From Bacillus chungangensis (GTDB taxonomy: Bacteria; Bacillota; Bacilli; Bacillales; Bacillaceae_C): a stretch of 64,000 nt of DNA. The stretch covers positions 62,001 through 126,000 of the forward strand of contig NZ_JAUSTT010000008.1 of assembly GCF_030812995.1 (NCBI RefSeq), read 5' to 3'. Below the pieces are notes generated by a model. That model was not told where the DNA came from. It was given only the letters and a program-made list of their open reading frames with translations, and made no database searches. The translations under genes and the position numbers were made by a program. This document shows positions 59,104 to 64,000 of the stretch, in pieces (position 1 is the first letter of the stretch; every line of letters begins with the position of its first letter).

Positions 59104-61179
59104 TCAACTCTGTTGATTTTCTTTATAGTCACAAGCTGTACATTGCACTTGAACACCTTTTTTTAGCTTTTTCTCAATAAGAAGGTTCTCGCATTTTGGA
59201 CAAACACGTTCAATTGGTTTATCCCATGATAAGAAATCACAATCAGGAAATCGATCGCATCCGTAAAAAATCCGTCTTTTTTTACTTTTTCTTTCTATTA
59301 TATTTCCATCTTGGCACTTCGGACATTTTACTCCAATTTGTTTCACAATTGGTTTCGTATTGCGACAATCAGGGAAATTGCTGCAAGCCATAAATTTTCC
59401 ATATCGCCCCATCTTAAACACCATTGGGTTTCCACATTGCTCACAATCTTCACCAGCATACTCGTCTTTTATTTCAACTTCTTTCATTTCACTTTCTGCT
59501 TTTTGCAAACTTTTTTCAAAACCTAAATAAAAATCATCAATAATCTGAACCCATTTCACTTTTCCTTCTTCAATTGCATCTAGATTATTTTCCATATTAG
59601 CAGTAAATTCTACGTTTAAAATTTCTGGAAAAAATTCCATCATTAGCTCTAACACAATTTCACCGAGTTCCGTCGGGACAAAACGCTTATTATCAAGTGC
59701 AACATAACCACGTTTTTGAATGGTATCCAGGGTTGGCGCATAAGTGGACGGCCTACCGATTCCAAGTTCTTCAAGTGTCTTTACAAGACGGGCTTCTGTA
59801 TAGCGTGGCGGCGGCTGCGTAAAGTGCTGCTTTTCCTTCATTTCTTCAGAAAGGACTTCATCACCTTTTTCCAAAGATGGGAGCATTTTTTCTTTCTCAT
59901 CTAATTGATCATCTGAACCTTCAACATATACTTTCATAAAACCAGGGAACTTCACTTTTGATCCATTCGCGCGAAAAGTGACTTCGCCATTAATAATATC
60001 AACACTCATCGTGTCCATCACAGCGGAAGCCATTTGACTAGCTAGGAAGCGTTCCCAAATCAATTTATATAGGCGAAGCTGGTCTCTGCTTAAATATTCC
60101 TTCATCATATTAGGCAGACGCATCGTACTCGTAGGACGAATCGCTTCATGAGCATCTTGGGCATTCGTTTGTTTCTTTTCTTTTCTCCCGGCTGTTTTCA
60201 CATATTCTTTGCCATAATGGGTTGTAATAAAATCAGCCGCCTCTTTTTGTGCAATATCAGAGATACGAGTAGAGTCTGTTCTCATATATGTGATAAGCCC
60301 GACAATGCCTTCCTTGCCAAGTTCAATCCCTTCATAAAGCTGTTGAGCCAACATCATTGTTTTTTTCGCACGGAAATTTAATTTCCTGGCAGCCTCTTGC
60401 TGTAAAGAGGAAGTGATAAATGGCGGAGCAGGATTTCGTCGTCTTTCCTTTCTTGAAACAGTTGAAATAGTAAAGGTGCTTCCTTTTATTTTCTTGAGAA
60501 CTTCCTTCACCTCGTCTTCTGAAGTAAGCTCCATTTTCTTGCCATTCATGCCATAAAAAGAAGCTTGAAAACGATCGTTTCCTTTTAAAAAGTCTGCCTC
60601 AATAGTCCAATACTCCTGCGGCTCAAAGTTCTTAATTTCATTTTCACGATCAATGATCAAACGTACTGCTACGGATTGTACACGGCCGGCGCTTAACCCT
60701 TTTTTTACTTTTTTCCATAGTAAAGGGCTAATGTTATAGCCGACAAGTCGATCTAGAATACGACGAGCTTGTTGAGAATTGACTAAATCTAAGTTGATTG
60801 GACGTGGATACTTAAAAGATTCTTTAATAGCATCCTTTGTAATTTCATTAAAAACAACACGGCAATCAGAATGAATATCTAATTGAAGACTATGGGCAAG
60901 ATGCCATGCAATCGCTTCTCCCTCACGATCAGGGTCAGCAGCAAGAAATACTTTTTTTGCTTTTTTTGCCGCTGTTTTTAATTCTTTCAGCACAGGTCCT
61001 TTTCCTCTGATCGTAATATATTTAGGCTCATAATTATTTGTTGTATCGACGCCCATTTGACTTTTAGGCAAATCTCTAATGTGTCCCATAGACGCTTTTA
61101 CTTTATATTTTTTTCCAAGATAACGTTCTATTGTTTTCGCTTTTGCTGGCGATTCAACAATTACTAAGTAATCCGACAT
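59104..61179 (-). CDS. topA: DNA topoisomerase I
   Basis: 691 aa. It relaxes negative supercoils. The TOPRIM domain begins [19 protein letters not shown], with [10 protein letters not shown] at 82-91. The active Tyr298 lies in [14 protein letters not shown]. Three C-terminal Cys4 zinc ribbons (starting CEQCG, CPKCQ and CPKCE) follow from about residue 575. The length matches the B. subtilis enzyme. It has a consensus-like promoter and an AGGGAGG ribosome-binding site. Confidence 0.98.
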   Translation of the reverse strand: MSDYLVIVESPAKAKTIERYLGKKYKVKASMGHIRDLPKSQMGVDTTNNYEPKYITIRGKGPVLKELKTAAKKAKKVFLAADPDREGEAIAWHLAHSLQLDIHSDCRVVFNEITKDAIKESFKYPRPINLDLVNSQQARRILDRLVGYNISPLLWKKVKKGLSAGRVQSVAVRLIIDRENEIKNFEPQEYWTIEADFLKGNDRFQASFYGMNGKKMELTSEDEVKEVLKKIKGSTFTISTVSRKERRRNPAPPFITSSLQQEAARKLNFRAKKTMMLAQQLYEGIELGKEGIVGLITYMRTDSTRISDIAQKEAADFITTHYGKEYVKTAGRKEKKQTNAQDAHEAIRPTSTMRLPNMMKEYLSRDQLRLYKLIWERFLASQMASAVMDTMSVDIINGEVTFRANGSKVKFPGFMKVYVEGSDDQLDEKEKMLPSLEKGDEVLSEEMKEKQHFTQPPPRYTEARLVKTLEELGIGRPSTYAPTLDTIQKRGYVALDNKRFVPTELGEIVLELMMEFFPEILNVEFTANMENNLDAIEEGKVKWVQIIDDFYLGFEKSLQKAESEMKEVEIKDEYAGEDCEQCGNPMVFKMGRYGKFMACSNFPDCRNTKPIVKQIGVKCPKCQDGNIIERKSKKRRIFYGCDRFPDCDFLSWDKPIERVCPKCENLLIEKKLKKGVQVQCTACDYKENQQS

Positions 61180-61221
61180 GCAAAATCCTCCCTAGAGGTA
61201 AATATTCCAAATCAAGTGTAA

Positions 61222-61250
61222 ATATTAGCTTTGATTTCGGTATTTGTCAA
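61222..61250 (-). promoter_or_regulatory. Sigma-A promoter of topA
   Basis: On the minus strand TTGACA (61245-61250, consensus) and TAATAT (61222-61227) are separated by exactly 17 bases. The start would be about 35 bases before the topA ATG. Confidence 0.85.
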
Positions 61251-61535
61251 TGTATATTAATTAGAAGTCTTTTTGAAGAGTCAAGAGATTAACGCTAGTA
61301 GACCATCGCAAACATAGAAATTGCCTGCATACAAAAGTGGTCGTTGCTATGATAATTGAATGAATAAATCATTTTTTTATTCCTTATATTAAAAACTGTG
61401 TATTTCAATCTATCACTCAATCATTTGAACATGAGCTGATACAATAAAAGTAGTATGATAATATGATGATAGGTTATAACTATTCATTGTCACGGTCTAT
61501 ATATCAGCGAAGTTTTTCTCTCATCAAACATACTT

Positions 61536-61586
61536 AAAAAAGGAAGCTGTGTGATTTTCAGCGATGATTTTTTAGAAGCTTCCTTT
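61536..61586 (-). terminator. Intrinsic terminator downstream of dprA
   Basis: AAAGGAAGCT (61539-61548) and AGCTTCCTTT (61577-61586) form a 10-bp perfect stem with a 28-base loop, followed on the minus strand by TTTTTT. It lies about 25 bases past the dprA stop codon. Confidence 0.8.
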
Positions 61587-61609
61587 ATGTTATCGGCCCC
61601 ATTAGATGT

Positions 61610-62494
61610 TCACTTAATAATAGAAGACGAAAATTCTTCCAGTATATCCTTTCCATTTTGCACTAGCTTCGCTCCTTGCTGAATAAGTAAATTCGTGCCT
61701 TCTGATAATGGATCGGCAATATTTCCAGGAACTGCAAACACTTCTCTTCCTGTTTGCAGTGCATATTCAGCGGTAATAAAGGAGCCGCTTCGTCTTTTCG
61801 CCTGAACGATAAGCGTCCCCTTTGTAAGCCCACTAATGATGCGATTTCTCATCGGAAAGTGCCACTTTTGTGGTCGAATAAAAGGGGGGTATTCCGTTAG
61901 TACTAAATGCTCATTAGCGATTTTATCTAATAAATATTTATTTTCCTTCGGATATGGATGCCAAAAACCACTTCCAAGTACAGCGATTGTATGGCCGCCA
62001 GTTTCCATTGCTTCTAAATGCGCCATTGTATCAACGCCTTTCGCTAGTCCGCTAACAATAACAAGTTCATTGTCAACGAGTTCAGGAATCAATAAGTGCA
62101 CAGCTTTATGGGCGTATGAAGATGCTGCTCTAGCACCAACGACAGCAATTGCTGACTTTTGCAATAGAGTTGCATTTCCTTTTAAAAAGAGTACAAAAGG
62201 TGGTTCATACGTTTCTTTTAATAATAGAGGATATGCATCATCGAATATAGTCATGATCTGAATGTTCATTTTTTTATAGGATTGAAGTAACGGTTCAATA
62301 GAAATATTGCGGAGATCGTGGAGTAAAAGTGTTGCTTGCTGAAGGGAGATTTGAGCGATGCTGTGGAAGTCTTGATTAGAAAACTCATAAAGATGTGTAA
62401 GCTTCGCATCGTGTTGAAGCAGTTTAATCATGCCTTTTCCACGTAAGCCGCGGCAATGGTGCAAATGAATTAATTTTTTTCTAAGTGCTTTCAT
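61610..62494 (-). CDS. dprA: DNA-processing protein DprA (Smf)
   Basis: 294 aa. It loads RecA on incoming single-stranded DNA during transformation. The Rossmann-like domain has VGARAASSYAHKAVHLLI, VSGLAKGVDTMAHLEAM and GGHTIAVLGSG, then MRNRIISGLTKGTLIVQA and SGSFITAEYALQTGREV. The N-terminal SAM-like part is short and variable, as in other Bacillus. It lies between sucD and topA, the usual place. Confidence 0.96.
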   Translation of the reverse strand: MKALRKKLIHLHHCRGLRGKGMIKLLQHDAKLTHLYEFSNQDFHSIAQISLQQATLLLHDLRNISIEPLLQSYKKMNIQIMTIFDDAYPLLLKETYEPPFVLFLKGNATLLQKSAIAVVGARAASSYAHKAVHLLIPELVDNELVIVSGLAKGVDTMAHLEAMETGGHTIAVLGSGFWHPYPKENKYLLDKIANEHLVLTEYPPFIRPQKWHFPMRNRIISGLTKGTLIVQAKRRSGSFITAEYALQTGREVFAVPGNIADPLSEGTNLLIQQGAKLVQNGKDILEEFSSSIIK

Positions 62495-62623
62495 TTTTTC
62501 ATCCTTTCTTATGATCTTTAAAAAGCTAAATGTCTTGATGTTCTAGTCCTTACATACCACTATGATGAAGAAGCGTTTTCCAATATTAGTAGAAAATAAT
62601 GTTGCTTGAATTGTGTCTATTTG

Positions 62624-62654
62624 AAAAATAGTCCCCATTAAATGGGGACTATTT
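62624..62654 (-). terminator. Intrinsic terminator downstream of sucD
   Basis: AAATAGTCCCCATT and AATGGGGACTATTT form a 14-base inverted repeat around one base, with TTTTT after it on the minus strand. It ends the sucCD transcript, about 90 bases after sucD. Confidence 0.85.
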
Positions 62655-62745
62655 CCTCCTTTATGAGTACAGACCAACGTCGCTTGGCTGTTTCCCTTAC
62701 AGACTTAGTTCCTTGAACATCCTGAATTTTTTTTATATGTGCTGT

Positions 62746-63648
62746 CTAGTGTGTTTTACATTTTTCATAAAGGCCTTTTTCTTTTAGAACCTCTATCAAT
62801 GTTTCACCGATGACTGATGGTGTATCTGCGACTTTAATACCACATTCATTCATAACACGTATTTTCTCAGCTGCTGTCCCTTTTCCGCCAGAGATAATAG
62901 CTCCTGCATGCCCCATTCTTTTCCCTGGTGGTGCAGTAGCTCCTCCTATAAAACCGACAACAGGCTTAGACATATTTGCCCTCACCCATTCAGCAGCTTC
63001 TTCTTCTGCAGTTCCGCCAATTTCACCGATCATGACAACTGCTTCTGTTTCAGGGTCTTCATTAAAAGCACGAAGTACATCGATAAAATCTGTACCATTG
63101 ACTGGATCGCCGCCAATTCCAACAGCTGTTGTTTGGCCAACTCCTGCTTGGGAAAGTTGATGTACCGCTTCATAAGTCAATGTACCAGAACGGGACACAA
63201 CACCAATATGCCCTTTGGTATGAATATAGCCTGGCATAATGCCAATTTTACACTCACCAGGTGTAATAACACCAGGACAGTTCGGACCTACAAGACGAGT
63301 CTTCTTCCCTTCCATATAGCGTTTTACCTTTACCATATCCAATACTGGAATATGTTCTGTAATGCAGATTACTAGATCAAGCTCTGCGTCTACCCCTTCC
63401 ATAATCGCATCGGCAGCAAATGGTGCAGGTACATAAATAACAGATGCATTTGCATCCGTTGCCTTCACAGCTTCCTCTACTGTGTTAAATACAGGCACCC
63501 CTTCCACTTCTGTACCACCCTTGCCAGGTGTAACACCACCGACAATCTTTGTTCCATACTCTAGCATTTGTTTCGTATGGAACAATGCTGTTGAACCAGT
63601 AATCCCTTGTACAATTACTTTTGTGTCTTTATTAACAAACACGCTCAT
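62746..63648 (-). CDS. sucD: Succinate-CoA ligase (ADP-forming) subunit alpha
   Basis: 300 aa. It forms succinyl-CoA from succinate and CoA with SucC in the citric acid cycle. The CoA-binding [18 protein letters not shown] is at the N-terminus. The phospho-histidine His247 lies in [29 protein letters not shown] is a further family block. It follows sucC by 87 bases. Confidence 0.98.
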   Translation of the reverse strand: MSVFVNKDTKVIVQGITGSTALFHTKQMLEYGTKIVGGVTPGKGGTEVEGVPVFNTVEEAVKATDANASVIYVPAPFAADAIMEGVDAELDLVICITEHIPVLDMVKVKRYMEGKKTRLVGPNCPGVITPGECKIGIMPGYIHTKGHIGVVSRSGTLTYEAVHQLSQAGVGQTTAVGIGGDPVNGTDFIDVLRAFNEDPETEAVVMIGEIGGTAEEEAAEWVRANMSKPVVGFIGGATAPPGKRMGHAGAIISGGKGTAAEKIRVMNECGIKVADTPSVIGETLIEVLKEKGLYEKCKTH

Positions 63649-63735
63649 TAAAGTTCCCTGCCTTTCAAAATATCTCTTTCTCCCTTGTATCTAATCCCGA
63701 AATTGTTGTTCAGAGTGAACGTCCGCTTCCTGCAT

Positions 63736-64000
63736 TTAACCAACTAATTCGACAATTTTTTGGGCACCGTCTGCCATTGATTCAGCAGCAATAATGTTTA
63801 ATCCAGACTCTTGTAAAATATTTTTCCCAAGATCAACATTTGTTCCCTCTAAACGGACAACAAGCGGTACTTTTAATTCTACTTGCTTTGCTGCTTCGAC
63901 AACACCTGTAGCGATAATGTCACATTTCATGATTCCGCCGAAAATGTTCACGAAGATGCCTTTTACATTTTGATCAGAAAGAATAATTTTGAATGCTTCT
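63736..64000 (-). CDS. sucC: Succinate-CoA ligase subunit beta, C-terminal part (runs off the window)
   Basis: The last 87 codons are present; the gene continues past position 64000. The frame reads [20 protein letters not shown] and then [13 protein letters not shown] without a start codon, which is the conserved C-terminal phosphate-binding region of SucC. The later [17 protein letters not shown] block and the terminal KIVELVG are also family-typical. The GTG within the frame is an internal valine, not the start. Confidence 0.96.
   Translation of the reverse strand, partial: EAFKIILSDQNVKGIFVNIFGGIMKCDIIATGVVEAAKQVELKVPLVVRLEGTNVDLGKNILQESGLNIIAAESMADGAQKIVELVG

Larger units (their letters stand above)
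61180..61609. other. dprA-topA spacer
   Basis: 430 bases. It contains the topA promoter at one end and the dprA terminator at the other. The AT-rich middle (about 61260-61530) shows no gene, repeat or structured RNA that I recognise. Confidence 0.6.

Noticed and set aside
62810-63375. Overlapping plus-strand frames opposite sucD
   Set aside because: sucD is complete and canonical on the minus strand; these frames are its reverse complement and have no start signals.

Overview
The window is a low-GC Firmicute chromosome segment, most likely from a motile member of the Bacillaceae. The evidence is gene order and protein similarity to the Bacillus subtilis core locus (ribC-truB-rbfA-infB-nusA-rimP-polC, the rpsB-tsf-pyrH-frr block, the 31-kb fla/che operon, codY-clpYQ-codV, trmFO-topA-dprA-sucDC). 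I cannot name the genus. Every gene I accept lies on the minus strand, so transcription runs from position 64000 towards position 1.

Read in the direction of transcription: (1) 64000-57400, sucC (5' end outside the window), sucD, dprA, topA and trmFO, separated by clear intrinsic terminators. (2) 57400-53400, xerC (codV), hslV (clpQ), hslU (clpY) and codY, closed by a terminator. (3) 52690-22770, the fla/che operon: flgBC-fliE-fliFGHIJ-ylxF-fliK-flgD-TIGR02530 gene-flgE-flbD-fliL-fliM-fliY-cheY-fliO-fliPQR-flhB-flhA-flhF-flhG-cheB-cheA-cheW-cheC-cheD-sigD-small gene-swrB. It encodes the rod, hook, MS ring, switch, export apparatus, chemotaxis core, the flagellar sigma factor and a swarming factor. 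(4) 22620-17280, rpsB, tsf, pyrH, frr, uppS and cdsA, with terminators after rpsB, tsf and frr. (5) 17070-12810, dxr, rseP/rasP and proS. (6) 12560-8230, polC. (7) 7620-106, the rimP-nusA-rnpM(ylxR)-ylxQ-infB-ylxP-rbfA-truB-ribF translation and transcription-factor operon. The first 105 bases look like the start of the rpsO leader.

The coding content is conventional. What is unusual lies between genes. Directly after polC is an internally deleted IS200/IS605-family element: the first 22 codons of a TnpA-like protein are joined to the last codons of TnpB, followed by a hairpin-rich right end that is a candidate omega (re)RNA. Several fla/che spacers that are very short in B. subtilis are hundreds of bases long here (flhA-flhB, fliE-fliF, flgB-codY, fliL-fliM, cheD-sigD, cheA-cheB). 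Two of them carry related repeat sequences and one a long interrupted stem-loop. A hairpin beginning at the cheD stop codon lies upstream of sigD. I found no CRISPR array, prophage, tRNA or rRNA, and nothing that I would call a new multi-gene system.
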